Shown here in pieces: positions 11,233-21,292 of a DNA stretch of 64,000 bases. Position 1 is the stretch's first letter. Every line of letters begins with the position of its first letter. The position numbers and the translations under genes are program-made. The notes beneath the pieces were generated by a model. The model was not told the origin of the DNA. It worked only from the letters and a program-made list of their open reading frames with translations, and did not search any database. Source of the DNA: Hysterangium stoloniferum (lineage: Eukaryota > Basidiomycota > Agaricomycetes > Hysterangiales > Hysterangiaceae); the NCBI GenBank assembly GCA_015178975.1, contig WHVD01000171.1:62001-126000 (forward strand), given 5' to 3'.

Positions 11233-11389
11233 ATAGTCCCATTATGAAACCTAGATATTCCATGGAGTCTGTGTCAAAAGTACATTTTTTACCATTTGTG
11301 AATAGACCATGTTGTCTGAGCCTTTAGGGAACTTTGTGGACTTGTTTATCATGTACTGTGGGGTCCTCAGAGTAGATAAGAATGACATC
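11233..11389 (-). pseudogene. Su-1 reverse transcriptase, part after YLDD
   Basis: The minus strand encodes DVILIYSEDP, KKCTFD and YLGFIMG. These are the strand that follows the catalytic YLDD and the C-terminal palm/thumb motifs (KCxF, YLGF) of gypsy RTs. It continues the RT at 12527-13120 across the B3 LTR. It has one in-frame stop and is cut on the left by the D2 LTR. Confidence 0.8.
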
Positions 11390-12526
11390 TGTTACGACCG
11401 TGTCGTAACCATGTTCGCAATCCGACAGTCCCTGAGAATACTACCGTCTATCGATGTTCCAAGTTATTGATCAAGTCATTATTTCGGCAACCTTCGGAAC
11501 ACCGACACTGTCATATACCTTCACGGTGATCAAACCCCATTTACACCCCTGTCAAAATATACTTGTACCATCTGGTTATGCTTTGATATGTCCCTTTTCA
11601 TTATGATGATCCATTTTACTCTATGTTTCACATATGCCCATATATACTTGTAGCCCATGGACTATTCCCTTTTCTCGTAACCCCGCTCTCGGCTAAATCT
11701 CGGCTTCCGATCTTATTGTAACCTTCCGGTTTCTAGTCAAGTCTATTTGTCAAATAGTGTTTCCACTCTTCCCTTAGTTAGTAGTTTCTAGATGCCGATA
11801 ACTCATATATAAACCCACTGTAAATGTAGTTATTAGACAATCAGAATATCAACTTAGATCGACTTAGATACCCCTCTAATTTCCGACTCCATTATCTATT
11901 CACGACCACCACATTCCGACTCCATCTGATTTACGATTAAACCTACATTTACAACTTCAACCTCTAATCTCCGACTCACAGTCTCCGACTCTCACAGTCT
12001 CCGACTCTCACAGTCTCCGACTCTCACAGTCTCCGACTCTCACAGTCTCCGACTCTCACAGTCTCCGACTCTCACAGTCTCCGACTCTCACAGTCTCCGA
12101 CTCTCACAGTCTCCGACTCTCACAGTCTCCGACTCTCACAGTCTCCGACTCTCACAGTCTCCGACTCTCACAGTCTCCGACTCTCACAGTCTCCGACTCT
12201 CACAGTCTCCGACTCTCACAGTCTCCGACTCTCACAGTCTCCGACTCTCACAGTCTCCGACTCTCACAGTCTCCGACTCTCACAGTCTCCGACTCTCACA
12301 GTCTCCGACTCTTGGTCTCCGACCCCTCAGCCCAACCCTCGACTTATCCTTCGGTTTCCGATCGGTAGTTTACCGAGTGGTTTACTCGACAGGACTAGTT
12401 TCCACCCACCCGAAATTTAAGGACACCCAATGGTAACTTGTGAGGGCGCAGCACATAAGCTGAAGCCAAGTCCTTCCGTTCAGTCCCCGTCGGTCTACCG
12501 ACATCCATCAGTTTCTGTTCTTAACA
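11390..12526 (+). mobile_element. LTR-B3, solo, inserted at the RT YLDD codons
   Basis: It starts TGTTACGACCGTGTCG and ends TTCTTAACA, about 1137 bp. The flanks ACATC and TCATC differ at one base. A TATA box (TATATAAA, 11806-11813), a 16-bp tandem array (11979-12312) and the group-B block with CAGCACATAAGCTG (12442-12473) are visible. CpGs are abundant, so this is a young insertion. No internal region or partner LTR is present. Confidence 0.88.
11979..12312 (+). repeat. Minisatellite, 16 bp x ~21, in LTR-B3
   Basis: About 21 near-identical head-to-tail copies of CAGTCTCCGACTCTCA cover 334 bp. Each unit has one CpG and the copies show almost no divergence, which points to recent expansion. 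Flanking LTR sequence contains degenerate single units (CTCCGACTC), the likely seed. Confidence 0.97.
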
Positions 12527-13120
12527 TCATCCAAGTAAACAATGATGCATACATCAAGCAGGTCAGATATAAGTGGGAGTGGATACTTATCCTTCCATGT
12601 AACAACATTGAGTCCTCTGAAATCAACACATAGTTGAAGAGATCCATCCTTTTTCTTAACAAACAAAACAGGTGCTCCAAAAGGAGATTTCAAGGGTCTG
12701 ATAAAACCTATGGACAAATGTTCATCCAGGAAATCCTGGATTGTGGAAAGTTCCATGGAGGACAGCAGGTAAATATGTCCAAGGGGTGGCTGGGCACCTT
12801 CTTCAAGGTCAATTTTTAAGTCATAGTCTCTGTGGGGTGGAAGCCAGTCAGCTTTTTGCTTACTAAAAACATCTGTGAAATTATGATATTTCTTGGGGAC
12901 ACCTTCTAGATCTGTGATTTGCTCAGATGCCGGAGTTGAAAAAATGACTGGTTGCTTCATCAATTTTCAAATTGATAGTGAATGCCTGGGATCCATACAT
13001 TTTGTAGCCCTAATAAATGCTGCAGCATTAATGAGAGAAATAGACAGAGGTGCCATGGGTTCCGGGGAAGCCATGGATGCCATAGGGATCACAGGGGCCA
13101 CCGAGGCCACAGGTGCCAGG
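12527..13120 (-). pseudogene. Su-1 reverse transcriptase N-terminal part
   Basis: This is Ty3/gypsy pol of a lineage distinct from the Gy elements. The minus strand shows the linker after the protease (SLINAAAFIRATK near 13000), then the FTDVFSKQ and [16 protein letters not shown] entry motifs. The RT fingers/palm motifs [20 protein letters not shown] and LCVDFRGLN follow, then YPLPLI and the IVYLDD catalytic motif at the B3 junction. The enzyme copies the RNA genome into cDNA. Between [11 protein letters not shown] and VCIIVYLDD the usual palm segment (domains A-B) is missing, so a deletion also hit this copy. On the right it is cut by the A2 LTR of Gy-2. The next conserved pol part is at 11233-11389. 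Confidence 0.85.
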
Positions 13121-13767
13121 TGTGAAGAGTTGTGGAAGTTCTAACCTTTCTATATATGAAGAATATCGACAATTTAGGTATGACACAATGATGTATTGAC
13201 TATCTAAGTCTAATACAGATTGAAATGCATATTGACTGTCTAAGTTCAATACAACTGAAAGGATTAGTTGTCCTAAGTACCAAATAGATAGCTAAGATGA
13301 CTGGAAGGAGAATCAACCTTACAGTATGATTCTAGGCAACTGCTCTAATGATTAAGGAAGTAATAAGAGAGTCGAGCAAGGGCAGAGTAGCATGGATGTA
13401 ATCCACACGGATTAGGATAACAGCTTGGATTTCAACTAATATAGTTCAAAACAGTGATTGTGCTGATAGTTAAAGCCCATCTGTGACAGTTGAGATGATA
13501 CCCCAATCACAACTTGCAGGACACTAAATGGGTGTCTGTGCAAGTTGTGGTTATGAGGTAGAAAGTGTCTGAGTTTTAACTATAGGCATTAAAGTACATA
13601 GGTCTAGTGTGTATGTGCCCACAAAAGTCTTTGTACCCACAGGAGTACATAGATTGTCAAACTAATATATGTGTATGTTAAATAGAAAGAAATAGAAATA
13701 ATAATAGAAATATAGTATGGGCCTATCTGGACTATATTTCAGGATATATTTTGCAGTACCTCTCACA
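13121..13767 (-). mobile_element. LTR-A2, 3' LTR of Gy-2
   Basis: The + strand reads TGTGAAGAGTTG to CCTCTCACA, 647 bp. On the minus strand it is preceded immediately by a polypurine tract (13768-13781), so this is the 3' LTR of a minus-strand gypsy element whose ORF3 lies to the right. The left flank is Su-1 pol, so Gy-2 inserted into Su-1. Confidence 0.88.
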
Positions 13768-13781
13768 GTGCCCCCCAGTTC
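13768..13781 (-). other. Polypurine tract of Gy-2
   Basis: The minus strand reads GAACTGGGGGGCAC directly before the LTR start TGTGAGAGG. The same tract, GAACTGGGGGGCAC, borders the A1 LTR of Gy-3 at 23734. This is the expected primer site for plus-strand DNA synthesis. Confidence 0.85.
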
Positions 13782-14063
13782 AAAGAGCTACATATGTCAA
13801 AGAAGGTGCTGAAGGATGTTTGGCACTCCTCCCCATGTGTCCTGAGCAGAACCCCCAAGGTGGAGGATGGTGTGTCCCCAAGCAAGATATTTGGCACGAA
13901 ATGCAGTGACCATGTCTTCTCGCTTCATAACATTGCTGGTAAATGTCAACTCTTCCGGTCTCTGAATAGAGGATACCCAACACCTGTAGGCCTTTTGACA
14001 CATTTGAATGATAGGTTGAATGCAGTCAGCAGAGGTGGCTGTAATGCAGGTGATGAGGGGGAG
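13782..14063 (-). pseudogene. Gy-2 ORF3, C-terminal end
   Basis: The minus strand carries about 90 codons continuing ORF3 (landmarks ADCIQPIIQMCQKAYR, KREDMVTAFRAKYL, ILQHLL). It stops about 25 bp before the polypurine tract. This is the only C-terminal end of ORF3 in the window that is not deleted. The composition suggests a helical, soluble domain with no membrane segment. It joins the 14491-14786 segment once the C-family LTR and one GGGAG copy are ignored. Function is unknown. Confidence 0.65.
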
Positions 14064-14490
14064 TGTCACAACCATCATATGTCACAATATTGTCACAAAC
14101 ATTCAAAGGTAACTTTTGACAACTCTTCGACTTATCGAATTCAACTCGACAAAACCGAACATTATTCGACACCATCAAATCTCTTTCGACATGTCTCATT
14201 TCGACATCATGTATGATTTCATTATTAGTTCATAACATAGTCATAACGATACGACGAAAAGCATAAAAGGGCTACGAAAGGAGTGAGGGAAGTCAGTCAA
14301 AATATCTGTAAATTAGTGATACTAGTAATCTATCTTGTCGTAACTTCTTCGACAAATACTTCCGTGAGTTCTTGCGACTGGTAATAGCCTCTTCATCGAC
14401 AGGGCGAATATATACTTCATCGAACGAGGCTTTCGAGTTCGATTAGTAGAATATTATTCGACTTTATTGAAGAATAATCAATTCGTGACA
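14064..14490 (+). mobile_element. LTR-C, solo, TSD GGGAG
   Basis: It runs TGTCACAACC to TTCGTGACA, 427 bp, with perfect GGGAG duplications (14059-14063 and 14491-14495). Its ends are inverted (TGTCAC/GTGACA) and the start is dense in GTCACA repeats. It splits the ORF3 C-terminal domain. Confidence 0.93.
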
Positions 14491-14786
14491 GGGAGCCAGG
14501 GGTTCAGTGACAGCAGGTCGCTAGTGGAGGGTGGTGCATGACTCGCTTCCTCATCGGAGAGAAGTTCTCCCAGGGCATCTGAATCTGATAGCAGCTTTTC
14601 TAACAGGTTGACTAAGTCCACAGCTATGTGGATCAGTGCATGTTCAGGAAGGACACAGGTAGGATCCACCAGCAGGGACTGGAACATTGAGAGCTGGACC
14701 TGTTTGATGTCCTCAGCTAAGTGCAACTGTTCCTTAGGGTCATTGACACATAAATAAAGCTCATTCATGCAGTCCGACAGCATGAG
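14491..14786 (-). pseudogene. Gy-2 ORF3, C-terminal domain, left behind by the inversion
   Basis: The minus strand encodes LSDCMNELYLCVNDPKEQ, LAEDIKQVQLSMFQSLL and VDLVNLLEKLL, matching Gy-4 ORF3 (LSDRM...LCVNDPKEQ, AEDIEQVELSMFWSLL). Its first bases are CTCAT (14786-14782 on the minus strand). The missing upstream half of this ORF3 ends at 23093 in CTCAT on the + strand. The two halves fit together exactly, which shows that the segment between them was inverted. Confidence 0.85.
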
Positions 14787-15426
14787 TGTGAAGGGTATGC
14801 ATATATGCATGATTGGACAGTGGAATAATATGCATATTATAGTACTTTATTATCTAGTTTCTATTTCTTTTCTTTAATTCTCTATATCCTTCGAGCATAC
14901 CCGTATTTCTTAGTTCGAAGTCTTGTGTATACCTATGGGCGCTCTCGGCACCAAAAGACAGACATCTTTTACCCAGCAGACACCACCTCGTAACGACCCA
15001 GACGTCGAATAGCGAGAGGTGTCAAGGGTAACATCTCAGTTACTTATAAAGGTAACAACTTCTTGCGTACCAGTAATCTTTGGACTTGAACCGCGAAGGT
15101 CGAGTCCCACTCTCAAGTCTTTGCGCTCATCGACACTCTAGTCGATTCACGCTGCTATATCTCTACCTTTGATATTCAGTCTTTCGCTGATTATCTTTCT
15201 TACTTCTAGCTACAAGTTGTACCGTAAAGGTCAACTCTTCTTTTCTCCAGTCCTTATCGTCACGAGCAACTGTACAGTTGCTCTCGTGACGTGTAGTGCG
15301 TCTTTTACTAGTACTATCAGTCTAGTAATCTACAGTATTGTACAGAACGGTCAATACTTAATAATAGTAGTTGAATAAATACTATTCTTCGTATATTGAG
15401 CGGTCAGAATCTATCGACTCTTCACA
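14787..15426 (+). mobile_element. LTR-A1, left inversion breakpoint
   Basis: It runs TGTGAAGGGTATGC to GACTCTTCACA, 640 bp. The flanks ATGAG and CCTAC do not match each other. The left flank is the reverse complement of CTCAT found beside the opposite A1 LTR at 23094. It contains a 20-bp perfect palindrome GAGCAACTGTACAGTTGCTC (15264-15283) and the group-A hairpin region (about 14970-15035). CpGs are plentiful. Confidence 0.9.
15264..15283. repeat. Perfect 20-bp palindrome in LTR-A1
   Basis: GAGCAACTGTACAGTTGCTC is its own reverse complement, and the dyad extends imperfectly to 15259-15290. It is present in all five A1 LTRs (near 21640, 23240, 50962-50981 and 56524-56543 in the others), with single changes in some. 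Confidence 0.95.
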
Positions 15427-16842
15427 CCTACACTGAGTGGGATGAATACACAGCAACATCGACCCATTGTCTAGACTCCCTCAAGTACCTGACTGTGCCA
15501 GTCCTGAAAGAGATGACCTATTACCAATCATAGCGGACTCTTCCAACAGGAATGGCAATGAGAAACTATGGGAGAATAAACCAGCAGAAAGAGCCATCTT
15601 CCTCACTCATCACAAGTTAGTGGAACCTATTAGAACAACAGAAGAGGTCCCCCAAATGGAATGGGACCTTCACAACTGCCCCAGAAATGATGAGATTGAC
15701 AAATAAAATTTCACTCTCTCGAATCCCCAACTGCTTATAGAAATCAATGAGAATTACACTAAAGAACTCCGTGACAGGTACCAGAAAGATCCCACCTTCA
15801 GAAATCATTACACTGCTGATCCCATTTCCCCAAATGTAGTAGCCACCCCTTCTCACTATTTCATTGGCAAGAATAAGTTATTGTTCTTTTGAGATTTAGA
15901 CTGGAAAAGTCAAATCTGTGTACCTAGCAGTATGACACCAACCATCCTCAAGTTGATACATGACAATCCCTTTGAAGGAGCCCACACAGGCAGTCAATAC
16001 TCTTTCAGCTGATGAAGGACCAATTTTTCTGGCCAAGGATGTTACAGGACTGCATGGTGTATGCTCACAGCTGCAACATACTTCAGAAAACCAAGGTTGA
16101 TCATTCTGCTTGACAAGGAGCTCTCTGACCTGCAGAGGTGCCTTTAAGGCCATTTGAAATTGTCTCAATGGACCTGATAACCAGACTGCCACCTTTGTTA
16201 CAGGGTGCTTATTCCACCATCTTTGTTGCTGTGGATAAACTTATGCATTTCTTAATTTGTGAGTCCATGACCTTGGATTTATCCACAGAAAGACTCATGC
16301 AAAGCTTTGTGAATAAGGTAGCTACTCCCTTTGGCCTACCTTCAAGGATAATCTGTGATCGAGACAAGAGATGGACCTGTAGGTTTTGGAGAGAAGCCTG
16401 CAAAGTATACACAAGCACCCTTGTGGTATCCCCGTCCCACCATCCTCAGATGGACAGTCAAATGGAGAATGCCAATGCTATTGTTGAGCAAATGCTGAGA
16501 GTGTACTGTGCTTCTTTGAAAGACGAATGGTCTAAATGGACTCAGGTAGTGGCCCATACCTACAATTCAACAGTACAGAGCTCAACGGGCTATGCACTGG
16601 CCTTTTTGTTGATGGGATACTTAATGAGAGGAATGTCCTGCTGCCTGGGAGGGGATGACCCTGTGGTTCCCAGAGAATTATCGGACAGCCCATTGGCTGA
16701 CCAATGGATCTTGGAACTGGAGAACCATCAATAGGTGGTGTGAGATTTGATCACATGAGCACAAGAAATGCAAGCTCACAGCTACAATAAGAAAAGGAGA
16801 CTGGTGGAAGACATCTCAGAGGAAGACCATGTTCTAATTAAT
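15427..16842 (+). pseudogene. pol: Gy-2 integrase (broken), now on the inverted segment
   Basis: It starts inside the RNase H/integrase spacer (homologous to Gy-4 at 49270) and runs through the integrase. It contains the zinc-binding region (HDNPFEGAH, then a Cys pair mutated to SCNIL) and the catalytic core (VSMDLITRLP, IICDRDKRWTCRF, SHHPQ...MENAN), followed by WSKWTQVVAHTYNST and PRELSDSPLADQW. Integrase inserts the cDNA into the chromosome. At least six in-frame stops, several of them CGA or TGG changed to TGA, and one frameshift near 15990 kill the gene. The second zinc Cys is replaced by Leu. It continues at 17282 beyond a C-family LTR. Confidence 0.85.
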
Positions 16843-17281
16843 TGTCACAAATCGAATATTCTTCAAATAAGTTGAATAATATTCTATTGATTGAATTCGA
16901 AAGCCTCATTTGACAAAGTATATATTTGCCCTGTCGATGAAGTAAGAGGCTATTACCAGTTGCAAGAACTCATGGAAGTGTTGTCAAAGAAGTTACAACA
17001 AGTTAGATTTTTGATTATTAATATGATACTAATTTTACAGATATTTTGACTGACTTCCCTCACTCTTTTTGTGGCCCTTTTATGGTTTTCTTCATATTGC
17101 TATGACTATATTATGATTTAATAATAAAATCATTTGTGACATCAAAATGAGACATGTTGAAAGAGATTCAATGTTGTCAAATATGTTCAGGTTTATCGAG
17201 TCGAATTCAATGAGTCAAAGAGTTGTCAAATATTACCTTTTAATGTTTGTGACAATGTTGTGACTTGTGACAGTTGTGACA
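16843..17281 (-). mobile_element. LTR-C, solo, TSD TTAAT
   Basis: It runs TGTCACAAATCG to GTTGTGACA on the + strand, 439 bp, with perfect TTAAT duplications (16838-16842 and 17282-17286). It splits the pol gene between the codons for HVLI and NPHSLEL. Confidence 0.93.
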
Positions 17282-17697
17282 TTAATCCTCATTCTCTCGA
17301 ACTCATCGAAGCCAGAGGAGCTGGAAGTAAACTCATACAAAGATGGATAGAGCCATTCAAGGTCTTGGAAAAGATCAATCCTCAAGTCTCTCGACTCTGT
17401 ATTCCTTCAGAATATCAAATACACCCAGTGATCAACTGAGACCATCTCAAAAAGTACCATTTCTCTCCTAAGGAATTTGGATCAAGGGCACTACTGGAAA
17501 ACCCTAGGGAACTAGATCATAAAAACAAGGAGTACGAAGTAGAGGCTATAGTGGGACACAAAAAGTATCAAAATTGACTACTTTTCCAAGTGCAATGGAA
17601 AGGATATGGACTGGAAGAGGACACTTGGTTAAACAGCAACAACCTTTGTAACACCCCCACTCTTCTCAGGGCTTACAAAACTATCTATCGGATTTAA
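17282..17697 (+). pseudogene. pol: Gy-2 integrase C-terminus with chromodomain
   Basis: The frame encodes NPHSLELIE, PFKVLEKINPQV and PEYQIHPVIN-like residues (the GPY/F-type module of chromovirus integrases). A chromodomain follows (YEVEAIVGHKK, LLFQVQWKGYG, EEDTWL) and the ORF ends at TAA 17695-17697. Chromodomains tether the integration complex to modified histones in this clade. Two internal TGA stops are present (in VIN-DHL and QN-LLF). Confidence 0.85.
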
Positions 17698-17897
17698 CGA
17701 CTACTCCATCTCTTCGCGACGAGAACACTGCTTATTATTTCAACTCTACCATCCCTTTACCCCTCAGCCTTTTCACCTCAACAACTGAGCAGAGTTTAAA
17801 TTAATATAAAAGAAATGTAAATTTGCTAAAGAAAATTTCATCCCTCTTTCTCTTTACCCCACAACAAGCACATGAGCTAGTACACTACATATGTCAC
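17698..17897. other. Pol-ORF3 spacer of Gy-2
   Basis: This corresponds to the 195-bp pol-ORF3 spacer of Gy-4 (52091-52284), sharing CCTCAACAACTGAGC-like and TTAATATAAAA blocks. The TTAATATAA stretch may be a weak promoter or processing region for ORF3. No ORF is visible. Confidence 0.6.
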
Positions 17898-19068
17898 TGT
17901 AATGTATTTAGGGGTTTCTCTTAGATAGCTCAATATATGCTATAGTGTCACAGATCTTCAACAATAAAACAAGCAAAGATCCAGTAACTTAAATACTGAT
18001 AGATTAATTAGTTGCACTATTAAGCTTAAACGACTAAAATCAATGCTTATTTTGATTATTGAAAGGTTCAATAGAACAATACATGTATATGACTCTTTTA
18101 GCAAATAAACAGCTATTCCTTGAGAATAGGGGCTAGAAGCTGAGTATATGCACAGTAACTTAGCAAAGACTTGATATAAAGCTTCAGTTTCTTGTATGCT
18201 TATTTGTAACTATTAATAGATATTTAACAAGGAGTTAAATATTTTATTAATAGAGAAAATAATTTGTATTGGATTTCTTGTGTGCTTGTACTTGATTAAT
18301 TCACTAACTGATGTAGGGATGGGCCTTGAATAATCTAAGTGTTGGCAGGGATTTCAGTAAGGATACTTATTAGGTTTACTATGTATTTAATAAGCCTAAA
18401 GGATAGCTTGAGGCAGGGGGAACTCAGATGATGAGATAAGCTTCTGAGCTGTGCAAATATGTGTGAGATAAGATTATTTATATTGGAAACTTGGCCCTCC
18501 TTATATACATTTTGATAACTAAATAATTAACTATTTATTTATTTTATGAGGTCATTATTTAGGTCATAATGATCTCATGTTCTACTTATTTTTACCCTTT
18601 ATTTATCTTATGACTCCCCTGCCTGAGACAAGGGTCCCAACCTTTTGCTTGAACTTGAAGATTTAAGGCTGCAGTCCTGGGACAGAAGCAAATACTGAGT
18701 CGGTAGAAGCAAAATGATGTCTTGAGTATGTCATTACAGTCACATCCGTGACTGTATGATATCTTGAGTTGGAAGCTAATAAGTCACATGACACTAAAAA
18801 ATGTGCACATAGGAGCAAGAGCAAGCAATGTGCCGACAAGCAATAACTAAGTAAATAAAATATAAATTATTAGTTCAAAATTATAATAAATTACATAAGA
18901 TATAACAGCATTATATGAGTTCATATATGCTATTATTATGTGAAGTTAAAAGGAATAAGCCTTATATTTCACAATAAGAATATAATAAAAATACAATAAA
19001 TTTGAGAAAATATTAAATAATTCAAAGAAAATTAAGAGAACCTTATGAGATAATGCTGATACCTCACA
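17898..19068 (-). mobile_element. LTR-D1, uninterrupted reference copy, TSD GTCAC
   Basis: It runs TGTAATGTATT to ATACCTCACA on the + strand, 1171 bp, with perfect GTCAC duplications (17893-17897 and 19069-19073). It has no ORF, PBS or PPT and sits in the pol-ORF3 spacer of Gy-2. Because it is uninterrupted, it defines the D1 family length and both ends. Confidence 0.93.
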
Positions 19069-19662
19069 GTCACAGGATCAACAAACCAAACCCAGACTCC
19101 CAAACTTCAAAAGAATACCACAACCCCAAGCCACTACTCCTTCTACCACCTCATCTTGTACTGAAAATGTCTAGCACAGCACAAGTAATTCTGGGATGCC
19201 ATCATTGATGTATTCCCTGCTGAAGGACAACACTGCAGGAGTTTCCATTGGCTCAGGGAATGAAACTGCTTTTACATTGTATACCCCCCTCCCCAGGCCC
19301 CAGCTTCCAAACTTCACAAGGTTACCTTGGCCCCAGATGATGATTTCTCCTCCCCACCACCTTGTACAGAGAATGTCAAGCACTTAAAGACCCACCTGGA
19401 AGCCTCTTCATCAACACATTCAATGTGGATAGGTTCCATCCAAAGGATTGTGCCTCCACCCCCTGAAGTTTGGGGAGCTCCCACAGGAACCTGGAGTGAA
19501 ACCCCCCCACCCACTTGTAGTATTTTCTCTTTGACCGAAGAGGAGATCAGGAAGAAGCAGCAGTCTGAAGCATTCTCTGTGCGAGTTCAGGAAGAACTGA
19601 AAATGCTCAAGAGGAAGAGGAGAGAGGAATATTTAGAAGGACAATGGAAGATGGATACTAGG
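19069..19662 (+). pseudogene. Gy-2 ORF3, N-terminal part
   Basis: It encodes KPRLPNFKRIPQPQ near the start, then WGAPTGTWSETPPP and a highly charged segment (TEEEIRKKQQ...LKMLKRKRREEYLEG). These align with Gy-4 ORF3. The charged segment looks like a coiled coil. A stop and a frame change near 19330 break the frame. An A2 LTR interrupts it at 19663. Confidence 0.7.
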
Positions 19663-20298
19663 TGTGAGAGGTATGGCAAAATACACTCAGGAAATATAGT
19701 CGGATGAGCTCTTACTATATTCCCTTTATTATTTCTGTTTTCTCTCTTTTATTATATATCTATAATTAGTTTGACGACCTATGTATGCGGTACATCAACT
19801 CTTGTGGGCGCACACACACCAGACTTATGTATGTATTCTAGCGCCCATAGTTTAGAACTCAGACACTTTTACACCGCAACCACGACTTACCCAGACACCT
19901 GTTAGTGTCCTGTAAGTTGTGATTGGTGTATCGTCTCGACCGTCACAGATGGGCTTTAGCTATTTACTCAATCAGAGTTTCAAACTGTACTAGTCGAAAC
20001 TCAATCCTTACCTCAACCCGCATGGACTACATCCACGCTACTCTACTATTCGACTCTCTAGTTACTCTACTTGACACTCGAGCAGTCACCCAGAATCGCA
20101 CTTAACAGTTGATTCTACTTATTCGTACTAGCTCTCTACCTTACTCTAGATAGCTATTTCTCTCTACCATATTGAAGTAAGTAGTCAATATGCATCCAGT
20201 CTGTATTGGACTTAGACAGTCAATACATCGTAGTGTCGTACCTAAACGGTCGATATTCTTCGTATATAGAACGGTTAGAACTTCCACCACTCTTCACA
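19663..20298 (+). mobile_element. LTR-A2, solo, TSD CTAGG
   Basis: It runs TGTGAGAGGTATGG to CTCTTCACA, 636 bp, with perfect CTAGG duplications (19658-19662 and 20299-20303). It is very similar to the 5' LTR of Gy-4 (42972-43600), is CpG-rich and is therefore fairly young. Confidence 0.95.
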
Positions 20299-21292
20299 CT
20301 AGGATTAATGTCCCCTCTAAGCAGATGTGAATGGAATGGAGGAGAATGGAGGGAAGCAGCAATCCTTCAGCCATTGCTCCTCCCCCAGGCCATAAATGGA
20401 CGGACTTTGCTGAAACAGATTGCAGCGATGGCGGCACACCTTGTGTTTGGAGTGTAGGGAATAAGGGCAAGAAGAGAAAGGATGGTGTCACCTTCTACAA
20501 TTGGGACAAAGTAAGGAGGATCAAACTGCAAAGCATTGCATTACAATGTGGAGATGGAGTTGAGCTACCTCCCAAACCCCTCCCACAATGCGGACCCTAG
20601 GAAAGAACCTATTGGATGGGACCCATTGACTTGTCATCTGATTCAGAGGAAGATTGACTATGCTACCCAGCCTATGACAATAGGTACCTAGGCACAGACT
20701 GCCAAGAAGGATTTTTACTTCCTGACAAGATTCACTTCTTTACAAGTGACCTTAACCAGTGAAGGAAGTTACCAACCTCCATCAGGGTTTGGAGGGGATA
20801 TCATCCGACCAATCCCACAATACCATCTGACCCCACCCATCTCTCCCTGCCTCCATCTGTCTCTTCCACACCCCCACTGCATTGCTTCACACCCTTTCTG
20901 AGCAGTCAGGAAGCCTTGAGACACCTCCCACCAGCCTGCCTCCTTTTCCTTCCATACCATTCATTACCTCTTCCCTCAGCAGACTCTCCCTCCACACCCA
21001 CACTCTCCTCTGCACCGAAGCCACTTCCCACACTGAGTTCTTCCTCCATGCCACTGCCCTTGTCCATGTCAGAGCCCCCTCCCACACCAAGGACCACCCT
21101 ACCCTTCTGCATATTACTTGGGCCTCTTGTAACCATCCCCCCACCCTGCACTACACCCGCACCCTTACTCTCCACAGAGCTGGACACATCCCATGCTCTA
21201 TCAACAATTCGGAGTCCCCCACCCAAATCTCCCTGCTCACCTTGTGTTTCCCTCGGGAGTCCCATTCACCAACCCAGTGTTGAATTGATAGA
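20299..21292 (+). pseudogene. Gy-2 ORF3, central part
   Basis: It encodes the best conserved ORF3 blocks: GHKWTDFAETD...TPCVWSVG (20391-20460), FYNWDKVRRIKLQSIALQCG (20494-20553) and GTDCQEGFLLPDKIHFFTSD (about 20690-20750). IRVWRGYHP follows, then a Pro/Ser/Thr-rich tract of about 150 residues ending PCVSLGSPI. Stops at 20599, 20656 and 20759 interrupt it. The conserved blocks are rich in aromatic residues and could be a folded domain; the proline tract looks disordered. Function is unknown. Confidence 0.75.

Noticed and set aside
11979-12312. CRISPR-like array
   Set aside because: The repeats are directly adjacent without spacers and lie in a fungal LTR; it is a minisatellite.
19310-19340. 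Possible programmed frameshift in ORF3 at the same place in Gy-2 and Gy-4 (52540)
   Set aside because: The shift needed is of different size in the two copies, and Gy-3 needs none at that position. Independent indels explain it better.
20882-21283. Overlapping long ORFs on both strands in the proline-rich region
   Set aside because: They are shadows of the low-complexity Pro/Ser/Thr tract of ORF3. Only the frame continuous with the conserved blocks was kept.
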